Of a stretch of DNA of 44,203 bases, positions 1 through 12,962 are shown piece after piece. The notes beneath the pieces are model-generated. The model had not been told where the DNA came from. It searched no databases and saw only the letters and a program-made list of their open reading frames with translations. This DNA is from Terriglobia bacterium. Its GTDB lineage: Bacteria > Acidobacteriota > Terriglobia > Bryobacterales > Bryobacteraceae. Both the position numbers and the translations under genes were made by a program. The DNA lies in NCBI GenBank assembly GCA_021324185.1, contig JAJPJN010000115.1:1-44203 (forward strand), given 5' to 3'. Within the stretch, counting starts at the first letter, position 1, and each line of letters begins with the position of its first letter.

Positions 1-486
1 GCCGACTGGGACGTTCATCACGGCAACGGAACGCAGGATATTTTCTACCGCGACGGCTCGGTACTCTTCTTCAGCACGCACCAATCGCCCTGGTACCCAG
101 GCACCGGAGCGGCGTCTGAGCAGGGCGAAGGCCCGGGCGCGGGCACTACCATTAACCGCCCGTTTCGCGCTGGCGCAGGACGGCAGGAGATCTTCGGCGC
201 GTTTGAAGATACGCTGCTGCCCGCCTTAGATGAATTTCGGCCCGATCTGATTTTGCTTTCCGCCGGCTTCGATTCGCGCAGCGGCGACCCGCTAGGCCAG
301 TTCCGCCTGACAGATCAGGATTTTTTCGATCTGACTGTGATGATGACGGAAGCGGCAGACAAACACTGCGGCGGCCGGGTGGTTTCGGTGCTCGAGGGCG
401 GCTATAACCTCGACGGGCTGGCGAAAGCGTCCCAGGCGCATGTGCGCGGACTAATGGCATCAGCTTCGCAACCCGTCGATCTGTAG
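1..486 (+). CDS. Histone deacetylase superfamily hydrolase (AcuC/HDAC-like), 3' fragment
   Basis: The frame is open from the first base of the window, so the N-terminus lies outside it; 161 residues are visible. The fragment begins in the class-defining DWDVHHGNGTQ motif, whose Asp4 and His6 are expected zinc ligands. It continues with SAGFDS (third ligand, about Asp91) and ends near LEGGYN (about Tyr135), the transition-state tyrosine of HDAC-type enzymes. All visible catalytic residues are intact. The family is zinc-dependent and removes acetyl or acyl groups from lysine side chains, polyamines or small molecules. Bacterial members are often called acetoin utilization protein or acetylpolyamine amidohydrolase. 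The substrate cannot be told from this fragment. It converges on the receptor gene that ends at 505, with 18 nt between. Confidence 0.9.
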   Translation, partial: ADWDVHHGNGTQDIFYRDGSVLFFSTHQSPWYPGTGAASEQGEGPGAGTTINRPFRAGAGRQEIFGAFEDTLLPALDEFRPDLILLSAGFDSRSGDPLGQFRLTDQDFFDLTVMMTEAADKHCGGRVVSVLEGGYNLDGLAKASQAHVRGLMASASQPVDL

Positions 487-504
487 CGGCAGCGCAGGTA
501 AGTC

Positions 505-3500
505 TTACCACTCAAAGCGCAGGGCGGCTTGCGCACGGCGCGCCGTGGTGCCATCGGGCGGCGCTTGTGTTTGCAAGGGCGCTCCGTATGCCGGATACGG
601 GATCAAAGCAATCCCTAACGGTACGGCGGCGCCACCAGCCACGTTCGGATTCGGGCCGGTTGTGTATTGCTCGGTTTGCCGTGGCGTGGAACCTTCCAGA
701 ATAAAGTGGTTGAACACGTTCTGGGCCTCAAACAGCAGAGTCATTCTCAATCGCTCTTTGATGGACCAGATATGCGACAGGCGCCCATCGGTGCGGAAGA
801 TCGGATTGATATTCAAAGCCGAGATGGATTCAAACGGCACGCGCGTGCTGCCGCCCAAACCGTTCAAAGTACTGGTCTGGTCCAGACCCGCCGGAATGTA
901 TTTCGAGTTGACCGAAATGCTTGGCGGTAGCGGGAAAGAAGATCCGAAGGTCGAGATGAGCGAAAGTTGCCATCCGTTGATGACGTATTTATCCATCCAG
1001 CTCGTGCCGTGGGTGAATTTCGGTTGCAGCACGCCGCTCAAAACCAGGCGATGCCGTTCATCGGTAGCTGCCGATCCCTTTTCCCCTTTTTCGTCGCCGT
1101 TGAACACCGAAGTCGGGAAACTCGGCGCGTACAGAATTCCGGTAGATCCGCCGGGGCCGCCGGCTGCGCCGCCGATATCGTCGTCAATCGTGTGCGACCA
1201 GGTATAAGACGCGTTGCCCTGGAACCATCCGCTCCAGCGCTTCTGTAGCTGCACCAAGAGGCCGTTATAGTAGCTGTTCGCGTTCGATTGTAATCGGATG
1301 ATAGATACGTAGCTCGGATTGATGCGGTCGGAAACCAGGTAGAGCGGTGTTGTGTAAGTGCCGACTTGCTGGTTCTGAGCGTTCAGTATTGCGTAGCTAT
1401 AGGAGCCGGTCGGCGGCGTCAGATTTGCATCGCTGGCAGAGGTGATGTGAATGCCGCGGCTCCAGACATAAGAAACCGTCAGGGATGTATCGCGGGCAAT
1501 TTGTCGTTCGACGGCAGCGGTGGCCTGCTCCGAATAAGCATTGCGCCAGGATGAATCGGCGTAAGTTATATTTGCGCAGGCAACGGTGGGGCATGTAGCC
1601 GTGGCTAAGTGATTCGGGAACACCGGGCCTGCGGCAATCGCCGCGCCGGAAAACGAAATGCTGGGTTGATAGAGACCGTTGCCGAAGAACAAGCTTTCCA
1701 CGGCAGCCGACACGTACCGGTTGTAGAACATTCCATAGCCGCCGCGCAGCACGGTTTTGTCGTTTAACTGATAGGCGATGCCGAAGCGCGGCGCTAAATT
1801 CAACGCGTGATCGGGAATGCGGCCGGTCTGCGGAAAGTTCGGATTGGCTTGTGCCGGTTGCGGGATCGTGGAATAGTCATAGCGCAGGCCTGGGGAGATG
1901 GTCAGCTTGGGCGTGATGTGCCACTCGTCCTGCACAAAGGCACCCACCTGTTTGAAATTCAGATCCAGTGTGGGAGTCCCAAAGCGCTGGCTGTAAGAGC
2001 TGTAATCCTTCGCGCCCGTCGTGTTGCCCGAAAAATCAAGTGCAAACGCCGTAAGCGTCGGATAACTGTAAGTGCCGTATTGATTCGAAAGACTGTAGAT
2101 GTAATCCTCGACGTGCTGGAAATCCACGCCGAATTTAAGGCTGTGCCGGCCGGAAGTCCAGGACAATGTATCCGATGCCTGCAGCCGGAGTTCGCTCGGA
2201 AGCAAACGAGGATAACTGGTCGCATATCCCAGATTGCTGAGGCCATTTACCGTCAAACCGATCGGACCGACGGGGGGCAGGAGGCTTGGGCTGGCCGGAT
2301 CGTATTGGCGGTCTTTGAATAACCCAAAACGGGCCTCATTGACAACATTCGGGCTGAGGACGCTGGTAAGGCCCGACTTCAAGGTGCGGTCAAAAACAGT
2401 TGTATTGGCATTGTTGCCAATCGCATTGCCGGTGGTCAGAGAAGCCTGCGTCTGAATTCCGTTTGGAGAATTGAAATCGAGATAGTTCATCTCGGTTGAC
2501 CAGCGGTTGCGCTCGTTGATCTGGTAGTCGATCTTGCCAAACAGCAGGTTCACATCGGCCGAGCGCGGCACCAGTTGCGGCTTCTGCCGGCTCTGGATGT
2601 AACCGATGGCCGCAGCGCACTGCGCCGCTGTAGCGGGTGCGTTACACCCGTTGCTGGGACCGCTGCCGACAAATTGCCCGTTCACGTTGAACATGCTTGT
2701 GTTTCCGACATTGGTCGACACAATCGGAAAGTAACGGCGCTGCAACTCGCCGTTGAAGAAGAAGAACAGTTTGTCTTTCTTGATCGGACCGCCGATGCTG
2801 GCGCCCGCCTGATGGCGCCATTCGGGAGGATTGATGCCGTTGGAAGTCGGGTCGGTGGCTTCCAATGTCCGGTTGCGGAAAAACCAGTAGGCGGTTCCAT
2901 GAAAGCTATTGGTGCCGCTGCGCGTGATGGTATTCACCACGCCGCCGGATGCATTCCCGTACTCCGCATTAAAGTTGCTGGAAATGACCTGAAATTCCTG
3001 AACCGCATCCTGAGAGATGTTGTAGGTGCGAGTGCGGCCGGCGTTTTCGTCGTAGAAATTATTTGTGGTGTCGATACCGTCCGTCAGGAAGCTGTTGCCG
3101 GCCGGATTGCCGCGAAACGTCAGCAGCCCGAATGCGCCATCGGGAGCCACGCCGGGCGTCAATAAAACGAAGCTATCCACGCGCCGGCCATTGATCGGCA
3201 GGTCCTGGATCTGCAGTTGTCCGACAACCTGCGACACATCGGTCTTCTCGCCGTTCACTACCGGCGCCTCTGCCGTGACCTCCACCTTCGTCATCGAAGT
3301 GCTGACTTGCAAGGCAGGCGTCAGACTGACGGTTTCACCCACCTGAACGGTGATGTTCCGCGCCTGGTAGGTGGCGAACCCGGCTTTTGTGATCGTGACC
3401 GTGTAGCCAGGAGCCGGAGTCAAGGACGGCGCGTCGAAGACACCAGCGTCGGTGGTTGCGAGTTGGCGCCGGATCCCTTTCGATTCGTTTTCGACCGTGA

Positions 3501-3639
3501 CGGTAGCCCCCGGTATGGCGGCGCCCGAGGCGTCTGTGACGACGCCCGCAATCCCGCCCGTTCCGGCTGCGTTCTGCGCCGGCAGCACGAACCTGATGGC
3601 TGCGGCTAAAAACACTAAACGCGCAATTTTCTTAAGCAT
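505..3639 (-). CDS. TonB-dependent receptor, Oar-like, with carboxypeptidase-regulatory domain (receptor 1)
   Basis: This 1044-residue outer-membrane protein has a signal peptide of about 22 residues. Next comes a carboxypeptidase-regulatory-like beta-sandwich (about 28-110, with GGIAGVVTDASGA and GATVTVEN). A plug domain follows (about 120-240, with DLPINGRRVD, FLTDGIDTTNNFY and EFQVISSNFNAEYGNASGG). The rest is a long beta-barrel ending in an aromatic residue (RFEW), as barrel insertion requires. Oar-like receptors are numerous in Acidobacteriota and are thought to import large or polymeric substrates using TonB energy; this one's substrate is unknown. The ATG at 3639 follows an AGGGGG ribosome site. 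The protein is a close paralogue of the receptor ending at 5015 and shares its C-terminal RRAQA-(A/G)-LR signature. The two genes share a 24-nt element upstream of their starts. Confidence 0.93.
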   Translation of the reverse strand: MLKKIARLVFLAAAIRFVLPAQNAAGTGGIAGVVTDASGAAIPGATVTVENESKGIRRQLATTDAGVFDAPSLTPAPGYTVTITKAGFATYQARNITVQVGETVSLTPALQVSTSMTKVEVTAEAPVVNGEKTDVSQVVGQLQIQDLPINGRRVDSFVLLTPGVAPDGAFGLLTFRGNPAGNSFLTDGIDTTNNFYDENAGRTRTYNISQDAVQEFQVISSNFNAEYGNASGGVVNTITRSGTNSFHGTAYWFFRNRTLEATDPTSNGINPPEWRHQAGASIGGPIKKDKLFFFFNGELQRRYFPIVSTNVGNTSMFNVNGQFVGSGPSNGCNAPATAAQCAAAIGYIQSRQKPQLVPRSADVNLLFGKIDYQINERNRWSTEMNYLDFNSPNGIQTQASLTTGNAIGNNANTTVFDRTLKSGLTSVLSPNVVNEARFGLFKDRQYDPASPSLLPPVGPIGLTVNGLSNLGYATSYPRLLPSELRLQASDTLSWTSGRHSLKFGVDFQHVEDYIYSLSNQYGTYSYPTLTAFALDFSGNTTGAKDYSSYSQRFGTPTLDLNFKQVGAFVQDEWHITPKLTISPGLRYDYSTIPQPAQANPNFPQTGRIPDHALNLAPRFGIAYQLNDKTVLRGGYGMFYNRYVSAAVESLFFGNGLYQPSISFSGAAIAAGPVFPNHLATATCPTVACANITYADSSWRNAYSEQATAAVERQIARDTSLTVSYVWSRGIHITSASDANLTPPTGSYSYAILNAQNQQVGTYTTPLYLVSDRINPSYVSIIRLQSNANSYYNGLLVQLQKRWSGWFQGNASYTWSHTIDDDIGGAAGGPGGSTGILYAPSFPTSVFNGDEKGEKGSAATDERHRLVLSGVLQPKFTHGTSWMDKYVINGWQLSLISTFGSSFPLPPSISVNSKYIPAGLDQTSTLNGLGGSTRVPFESISALNINPIFRTDGRLSHIWSIKERLRMTLLFEAQNVFNHFILEGSTPRQTEQYTTGPNPNVAGGAAVPLGIALIPYPAYGAPLQTQAPPDGTTARRAQAALRFEW

Positions 3640-3681
3640 GAAACCCCCTGACCTAAAGGCCGATGAAAGGCCTTACTAAAG

Positions 3682-3705
3682 GATAGATCCAGGATATTTC
3701 ATTTC
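3682..3705 (-). promoter_or_regulatory. Shared receptor upstream element, copy 1
   Basis: This 24-nt block lies 42 nt upstream of the ATG of receptor 1. It matches 20 of 24 positions with 8143-8166, upstream of receptor 2. On the minus strand it holds AGAAAT-GAA-ATATCCT, an imperfect inverted repeat, and a TATCCT hexamer that could serve as a -10 box. No convincing -35 is seen 17 nt further up. It may be an operator or a conserved promoter core; the conservation is visible, the function is inferred. Confidence 0.45.
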
Positions 3706-3729
3706 TATTAATTGGGGAAGCCGAAGGAC

Positions 3730-3757
3730 AGGAAAACGCGGTTATAGGAAAACGCGG
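3730..3757. repeat. 12-bp direct repeat in the receptor 1 / secreted protein intergenic region
   Basis: AGGAAAACGCGG occurs at 3730-3741 and again at 3746-3757, a 16-nt period. The 236-nt divergent spacer (3640-3875) also holds a GCGCGAT heptamer repeated near 3780-3793. It could be a tandem protein-binding site or slippage; nothing else is recognisable in the spacer apart from the shared receptor element. Confidence 0.5.
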
Positions 3758-3875
3758 CTAAACGAAGCGCGTGTTAGTGCGCGATGCGCGATGCGTGGTT
3801 GCTTCGATAAGATCAGGCGTAGCGGGGCGCGCGCGCACAGCATAGCTGGGTGCGGCTCGGCGAGGGGGCTGATGC

Positions 3876-5009
3876 GTGGGCTTCTTTAGCGGATCTGTTC
3901 TGCTCGCGGCGGTACTCGCCAGCGTGCATCCGGCGACAATTCAGCAACTGAAGGAAACGCTTGCAGCGGCACACGCGGCTGGACGTTCCGATGCCCGGAT
4001 CGCCGAAGAAGTCAGTTCGCTCGATATGAGCGAGCGAATCACAGAAGAGCAGTTCGCTGAAATATCCCGTTCCGAGAAACCCGCAACAGTGGAAGCACTC
4101 CGGCTCCTCGCCGATGCAAGTTCGTTCCAGGATCCACCGCCGTCGGACATACCCAACGAGCCCGCACCAACTCTTGCCGGCCTACAGGTCCTACTCACGA
4201 AAGCTTTCGCCTACGCAAGAGGGTACGTTCGCAGTCTGCCGGATTTCCGCTGTACGCGAAGGACTGCTCGATTCGACGATGATCCCGCAGGGCGGGCAGC
4301 GGCCTCGGTAGCGGCGCTGGGCGATGCCGACACGACTATGTGGCGGCTTCAGGCTTCCGGAAAGGGTCCCGGACGGTTTACTGAACGGGATGTGGTCACT
4401 TCTGAGGTGACATTCGTGCAGGGCAGGGACGTTCAAGAAAATCGGCGGGAGTCGGCGTCTCATGCTGAAGTTCCGGCAGAGCTGTATTACTTGCAGGGCT
4501 TAAGGACTTCAGGCGAGTTTGGAGGCATGATGAACTCGCTCTTTTCGGAGAACTCCGCCGCACAGTTCCACTGGCGCCATTGGGAGAGAATTGGCGGAGA
4601 TAAGTTGGCGGTTCTGACGTTCGAAGTCGATCTGGCACACTCCAATTTTTTCATCGATTGGTGTTGCCTAAACAAAGCGGTCCGGCGCGAACGCGTGGCG
4701 TACCAAGGGCAGGTATTTCTTGACCCGAATTCTGGCGTGGTCCGCCGCGTGTGGTGGAAAGCGGCGGACATTCCCGCTGCGATCCCGACGCGCTCCAGTG
4801 AAACCCTTGTCGAGTATGGGCCGGTCGCAATCGGTGGCAAATCATGGGTCTGCCCGGTGAAAAGCATCACGTTAACGGAAACGCGCAGTCCATTGCAGCC
4901 GAAAGGTGGCTCGGGACAAATACGATCGCTGAACGAGGTCGTATTCTCCAACTACCGCAAATTCGACGTTAAGTCTCGATTGCTACCGGGCGACGGCAGC
5001 TTGCGTTAG
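3876..5009 (+). CDS. Secreted protein of unknown function
   Basis: This is a 377-residue protein starting with GTG at 3876. An in-frame TGA lies immediately upstream (3870-3872), so no earlier start is possible, and a GAGGGGG ribosome site sits about 7 nt before. Residues 1-20 form a signal peptide (hydrophobic SVLLAAVLASVHPA). An acidic helical part follows (about 20-90, with TIQQLKETLAAAHAAG). A beta-rich C-terminal part carries a few cysteines (FRCTRR, DWCCLN, SWVCPVKS). The pattern LVEYGPVAIGGKSWVCPVKS resembles a recurrent group of acidobacterial exported proteins. A LolA-like sandwich is possible, but I do not recognise the family with confidence. It sits between two paralogous Oar-like receptors and converges on receptor 2 with a 5-nt gap, so it may work with them at the envelope; that is inference only. 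Confidence 0.8.
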   Translation: MGFFSGSVLLAAVLASVHPATIQQLKETLAAAHAAGRSDARIAEEVSSLDMSERITEEQFAEISRSEKPATVEALRLLADASSFQDPPPSDIPNEPAPTLAGLQVLLTKAFAYARGYVRSLPDFRCTRRTARFDDDPAGRAAASVAALGDADTTMWRLQASGKGPGRFTERDVVTSEVTFVQGRDVQENRRESASHAEVPAELYYLQGLRTSGEFGGMMNSLFSENSAAQFHWRHWERIGGDKLAVLTFEVDLAHSNFFIDWCCLNKAVRRERVAYQGQVFLDPNSGVVRRVWWKAADIPAAIPTRSSETLVEYGPVAIGGKSWVCPVKSITLTETRSPLQPKGGSGQIRSLNEVVFSNYRKFDVKSRLLPGDGSLR

Positions 5010-5014
5010 GCTCG

Positions 5015-8000
5015 TCAAAAATCAAGCCGCAGGCCGGCTTGCGCCCGCCGCGCGTTGGTGCCGTCAGGGAAGCCGCCCGAAGCAGTCCCGATGCCAAGGC
5101 CCGGAACCGGATACAGCGTTCCGTGTCCCGTTCCGATGGCTCCGCTCCAGGTCGCGTCGTAACCGGTTGTGTTGGCGCTTGTGTACGTGATGGTGTTCGT
5201 GAGATTAAACACCTCGAACAGAAGCGTGGCTCGAAAATGTTCGCCGAACGGCAGGACTTTTGACAGGCGCGCATCCACCCGCGTTGTATCATCCGGCAGC
5301 CGGCCGGTGTTGATGCCGAGCCACGGCACAGCCGAGGTTCCGTTAAAGCCGGATAATGTTCCGGTGTTCGCGATACCGCTCGGGTTCGATAGAACGGCAA
5401 TCGTCTCCGTATAGGGCAAAGGCGTGGCAATGGTTGTGATTGTCGATAACTGCCAGCCGTTGAGCGCCAGGCGATCCCACAAACTCGTGCCGCGAGAAAA
5501 CACCGGCTGCCATACCCAGTTGATGACGAGGCGCTGGCGCTGATCCAGGCTCGATGTTCCTTTAATGCCGTTGTAATTGCCGTTGAAAATGGTAGCGCTC
5601 GGGCCGCTGAAAAACTCGTTGTTGCTCACACCGCCGAGATTCGTGTCAATTGTGTGCGACCAGGTGTAAGCCAGCGAGGCCTGAAAACCGTGCGACATAC
5701 GCCGCTGCACCTGCGCCGACACGCCGCTGTAGTAGTTGTTGCCGCCGTTATCGACTTCATAGATGTGCGTAAACGACGGATTCAAGCGCTGTGAGAACAG
5801 ATAGACGGGAATGGTGAATGTCCCTACCTGAGTGCCTCCGGCGCTGGTGAGAATCGAGTAGGTATCGAAGACACTGGAGACGGTCGGATAATTCACGTCG
5901 CGCACTGAGAAAAACTCGGCGCCGCGCGACCACATGTAGCTGATCGTCAGGCTCGTGTTCTTTGAGAGCTGCTGCTGAATCCCGAAATCGCCTTGCTCGG
6001 TATACGGCGTGCGCAGACCGGGCCGCGCGAACTCGATACTCCCTGCGCCGGATGTTGACAATCCCGCGGCACTCGGCAGGATGGCCGGGAAGCTCGGATA
6101 CGTTACACCAGGAAGCGGCGAACTGGGGCTCAAGCTGATGGATTGCGTGTAATTGTTGTTGGTGCTGAACAGGGTCTGGATCATGGCGGTGCCGTAGCGC
6201 GAGTAATAAATGCCGAAGCCGGAACGAATCACCGTGCGGTCGTGATTCAGACTCCACGCAAAGCCGGCGCGCGGCGCAAAATCGAGATTGTCCTGCGGGA
6301 TTCTGCCGGTCTGGGGATAGGCTGAATTCACATACTGCGCCGGGGGCTGCGGAATCCAGTTCTTTTCATAACGCAGGCCGTAATACAGCGTCAGGTTTGG
6401 ACGCGCGCGGTATTGATCCTGCACATAGACGCCGATCGTGGGCAGCGTGCTATCGATGATTCGGTTGCCGAAGGTTTGCACGAAGTTCGAATAGTCGGTT
6501 CCGCCGCTGCCGTAATCGAGGGCGAAAGCGTTGGCGCTTGAGAACGTGTAAGACCCGTTGCCGTTATTCAGCTCGTTGTAGTAGTCTTCGGTGCGCATAT
6601 AATCGACGCCGAATTTCAAGTTGTGCTTACCGGTGGTCCAGCTCAGGTTGTCGGCATATTCGAACCGGTTTTCGCTCGGGTCGATGCGAGGCAGATAATT
6701 GGCGAACCCGATGGAGACGCCCTGCACGCTCAGCGAGATGGTGCCGATTCTGGGATTGATTAGGGAATTGTTAACGGAATCGGCCTGGCGGTCCTTGAAC
6801 CAGCCGAAGCGCGCCTCATTCACCAGTCGCCCGTTGGGCACAAACACCCATTCGGCCCGGCCATTGCGGACATTCACGTCGTCGTTGCCGTTGCTGTTAA
6901 ATGCGCCGCCACTGGTGACGACAGCGCCGGTCTGGATGCCGTTGGGCGAGTTGAAGTGGGTGTAGCTGAAATCGAAGCTGAATGTATTGGCCTCATTCAA
7001 ATGCCAGTCGATCTTGCCGAACGCAGTCTGCTCATTCGCAGTGCGCGGCAAAGTGGTGAAAAACGCGGGGAGCAGGGCATTAATCGCCGCGCACTGCTGT
7101 GGGGTCGCCTGATGAGGAGCGTATTGGGCTGCGCCGCAGCCGATCCAGGTGGCGTTCGGACCGCTGCCGGAAACGGCGCTGGAATTGATGATGGCGCTGA
7201 CCAGCGGGAAATCGCGAAGCTGTTCTTCGGTGTTGAAGAAAAAGAAAAGCTTGTCCTTAATAATTGGACCGCTAATGTCGCCTCCGAACTGGTTACGCAC
7301 TTCGGGCGGGTTAATGGCCGCAAACGGGTCGCGCGCGTTCAAAGTGCGGTTGCGGAAAAACCAAAAACCGGAGCCGTGATAGGCATTGCTGCCACTGCGA
7401 GTTACGGTGTTGACCACCCCGCCCATCGCGTTTCCATATTCGGCTGAATAAGAATCCGTAAGTACCTGGAATTCCTGAATCGCGTCTTGCGAAATCTGCT
7501 CCGCGATGCGGGTTCTGCCGGCGTTTTCATTGTAGTAGGCATCTGTGGTGTCGTTGCCGTCGATCAAAAACGCGTTGCCGCCCGGTACGCCGCGAAAGCT
7601 TACATCACCGAATGTGCCGTCGGGCACAACGCCCGGCGTGAGAAGCACAAACTGATCCACACGGCGGCCGTTGATCGGATTGTTGTTGATCTGCGTCTGA
7701 TCAATCGTCTGCGACACGTCGGTCTTGACCTGATCGACTACCGGAGCCTGTTCTTGAACGTTTACGGTCGTGGTGGCCGTCTGGACGGAAAGCTTGGCAG
7801 GAATACTGACGTTCTCGCCGACATGCACGGTAATGTTACTGTCGCGAAACTGCGCAAACCCCGGCGCCGTGATGGTGACCGAGTAGCCGTCGTGCGGCTC
7901 CAGGGCAGGAGCGCTAAAGACGCCGCCTCCGGTGGTTGTGAGCTCGCGGTGAACCGCAATGGATGGGTTGTCGATCACGACCTTGGCGCCCTGGACCACG

Positions 8001-8116
8001 GCGCCGGTGGGGTCCGTGACCACGCCACTGATGGCCCCGACGCCCGCGGAAGTTTGTCCCATCAGGGCGAAACCGCCGGCTAAAGCAAATAATAAGGAAG
8101 CAATTCTGGTAACCAT
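5015..8116 (-). CDS. TonB-dependent receptor, Oar-like, with carboxypeptidase-regulatory domain (receptor 2)
   Basis: The protein is 1033 residues from the chosen ATG at 8116. The frame stays open back to 8236, but those 40 extra residues do not look like an export signal, while MVTRIASLLFALAGGFAL does. A GCGGGG ribosome site precedes 8116. After the signal come the regulatory domain (GAISGVVTDPTGA, AKVVID), the plug (INGRRVDQFVLLTPGVVPDG, FLIDGNDTTDAYY, EYGNAMGGVVNTVTRSG) and a 22-strand-type barrel ending LRLDF with a terminal Phe. It matches receptor 1 closely along its whole length, so the two are probably products of duplication with the secreted protein caught between them. It is expected to be a TonB/ExbBD-powered outer-membrane importer; the substrate is unknown. 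Confidence 0.93.
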   Translation of the reverse strand: MVTRIASLLFALAGGFALMGQTSAGVGAISGVVTDPTGAVVQGAKVVIDNPSIAVHRELTTTGGGVFSAPALEPHDGYSVTITAPGFAQFRDSNITVHVGENVSIPAKLSVQTATTTVNVQEQAPVVDQVKTDVSQTIDQTQINNNPINGRRVDQFVLLTPGVVPDGTFGDVSFRGVPGGNAFLIDGNDTTDAYYNENAGRTRIAEQISQDAIQEFQVLTDSYSAEYGNAMGGVVNTVTRSGSNAYHGSGFWFFRNRTLNARDPFAAINPPEVRNQFGGDISGPIIKDKLFFFFNTEEQLRDFPLVSAIINSSAVSGSGPNATWIGCGAAQYAPHQATPQQCAAINALLPAFFTTLPRTANEQTAFGKIDWHLNEANTFSFDFSYTHFNSPNGIQTGAVVTSGGAFNSNGNDDVNVRNGRAEWVFVPNGRLVNEARFGWFKDRQADSVNNSLINPRIGTISLSVQGVSIGFANYLPRIDPSENRFEYADNLSWTTGKHNLKFGVDYMRTEDYYNELNNGNGSYTFSSANAFALDYGSGGTDYSNFVQTFGNRIIDSTLPTIGVYVQDQYRARPNLTLYYGLRYEKNWIPQPPAQYVNSAYPQTGRIPQDNLDFAPRAGFAWSLNHDRTVIRSGFGIYYSRYGTAMIQTLFSTNNNYTQSISLSPSSPLPGVTYPSFPAILPSAAGLSTSGAGSIEFARPGLRTPYTEQGDFGIQQQLSKNTSLTISYMWSRGAEFFSVRDVNYPTVSSVFDTYSILTSAGGTQVGTFTIPVYLFSQRLNPSFTHIYEVDNGGNNYYSGVSAQVQRRMSHGFQASLAYTWSHTIDTNLGGVSNNEFFSGPSATIFNGNYNGIKGTSSLDQRQRLVINWVWQPVFSRGTSLWDRLALNGWQLSTITTIATPLPYTETIAVLSNPSGIANTGTLSGFNGTSAVPWLGINTGRLPDDTTRVDARLSKVLPFGEHFRATLLFEVFNLTNTITYTSANTTGYDATWSGAIGTGHGTLYPVPGLGIGTASGGFPDGTNARRAQAGLRLDF

Positions 8117-8142
8117 GAAAAACCCCGCCGAAACGACAGAAA

Positions 8143-8166
8143 GATAGAAATAGGATATTCCATTTC
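8143..8166 (-). promoter_or_regulatory. Shared receptor upstream element, copy 2
   Basis: This block lies 26 nt upstream of the receptor 2 ATG and matches 3682-3705 at 20 of 24 positions. On the minus strand it contains AGGAAAT-GGA-ATATCCT, an inverted repeat with one mismatch per arm. The distance to the start codon differs by 16 nt between the copies, so the similarity is not simply an aligned ribosome-site region. Receptor 3 has no clear copy. Confidence 0.45.
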
Positions 8167-8220
8167 CTGTTGCCGGAAAAGGCTCTGAGGGTACTATGCC
8201 GGGCAACAGAAGGCAGGGGC

Positions 8221-8269
8221 AGCCCGGCTCCGGCATGGGGCGGCGAACGGCCTCCGGGCCGGGCTTTTT
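8221..8269 (+). other. Inverted repeat followed by a T-run in the leader of receptor 3
   Basis: AGCCCGGC (8221-8228) and GCCGGGCT (8258-8265) form a perfect 8-bp inverted repeat with a GC-rich 29-nt loop, followed by TTTT. It resembles an intrinsic terminator on the plus strand, yet no plus-strand gene ends nearby. It lies about 50 nt before the receptor 3 ATG. It could be an attenuator if transcription starts upstream. A possible -10 (TAGAAT, 8283-8288) lies after it and would make it irrelevant. Confidence 0.35.
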
Positions 8270-8319
8270 AGCAGAACTGTAGTAGAATCGACCGAGTAAT
8301 TTCAGGTGGGGGAGTTTTT

Positions 8320-12913
<4,594 letters not shown>

Positions 12914-12962
12914 TAATTGTGGGAATAGCGGTTGGACCGCCAGTTCAGCTAATCTGTCGAGG

